This document shows positions 63,821 through 64,000 of a stretch of 64,000 bases of DNA, one piece after another. The position numbers and the translations under genes were made by a program. Numbering within the stretch: the stretch's first letter is position 1; the number at the start of each line of letters is the position of its first letter. The notes below the pieces were generated by a model. That model was given only the letters and a program-made list of their open reading frames with translations, did no database searches and had not been told where the DNA came from. Location: positions 1,047,001 through 1,111,000 of the forward strand of contig NZ_MQUA01000013.1 in NCBI RefSeq assembly GCF_002943715.1, written 5' to 3'. The DNA is from Polaribacter filamentus. GTDB lineage: Bacteria; Bacteroidota; Bacteroidia; Flavobacteriales; Flavobacteriaceae.

Positions 63821-63971
63821 TTGAACTTTATAAAATTATTACAAATAATAATATTTATCAATTTCTTAACATTTGTTTAAAATTAAAACTTTTTTTATTT
63901 TATCGCTTTATGCTTATAATAAAAGAGATACAGAGCAACAGCTTACTAAAAGTTACAAAATACTAGCCTTT

Positions 63972-64000
63972 ATGCCAATAGAATTAAAAAGAAGACTAAT
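63972..64000 (+). CDS. Possible start of next gene, cut by window end
   Basis: An ATG at 63972 opens MPIELKRRL to the window edge, divergent from the his operon. Too little is visible to name or to be sure of it. Confidence 0.25.

Overview
The window is AT-rich chromosomal DNA of a marine-type member of the Flavobacteriia, close to the Polaribacter/Tenacibaculum group. I infer this from the gene families (a MoxR/DUF58 cluster, S41 lipoproteins, DUF4252, a fused branched-chain E1, a GH16 enzyme with a type IX secretion tail remnant). Recognisable promoters also have the Bacteroidetes form TTTG or TTG, about 19 bases, then TAnnTTTG. No rRNA, tRNA or CRISPR array was seen.

Layout. 1-1918: the end of an unrecognised gene, then 1.1 kb of structured non-coding repeats. 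1919-8532: RDD protein, then SpoIIM-DUF4129-DUF4350(frameshifted)-MoxR-DUF58, a conserved envelope-associated cluster, then DUF805. 8615-15633: housekeeping (MFS exporter, pseudouridine synthase, CPXCG protein, oxidoreductase, fused 2-oxoacid dehydrogenase E1, Lrp regulator, M14 peptidase). 15695-17581: an XRE regulator with two TTACAATTGTAA palindromes upstream, a HipA-like kinase with its catalytic residues intact, and DUF3037. 17985-26165: B12-type radical SAM protein, carboxypeptidase-regulatory-domain protein, M1 aminopeptidase, and an ECF sigma/anti-sigma/two DUF4252 operon. 26319-32032: two tandem S41 lipoproteins, a frameshifted patatin, a BNR-repeat lipoprotein and a lipoprotein pseudogene. 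32125-34176: a second ECF operon with a hydrolase and a 48-residue membrane peptide. 34177-36536: a decayed GT39 glycosyltransferase and an esterase between structured repeats. 36730-39924: pepT, acyltransferase, rmuC. 39925-45960: a gene graveyard, with an IS1595-type insertion cutting a DUF1003 gene and remnants of an APC permease, a type II NADH dehydrogenase and a channel-like protein. 45959-50255: two DEAD-box helicases, a Crp/Fnr regulator and a fatty acid desaturase. 50473-55136: decayed GH16 enzyme, the aguAB putrescine pathway, a DMT exporter. 55441-63771: the complete histidine operon hisG-D-C-B-H-A-F-(GNAT)-IE on the minus strand.

The most rewarding signals are in the his operon. 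A leader peptide with three consecutive His codons precedes a perfect terminator hairpin, and I can draw the alternative pairings for attenuation. Inside the operon sit several unrelated palindromic repeats. One is inserted in frame within hisA, and two inverted copies of another flank a degenerate GIY-YIG nuclease gene. Three otherwise good genes are each broken by one missing base in a G/C run, which is either base-calling error or slippage.
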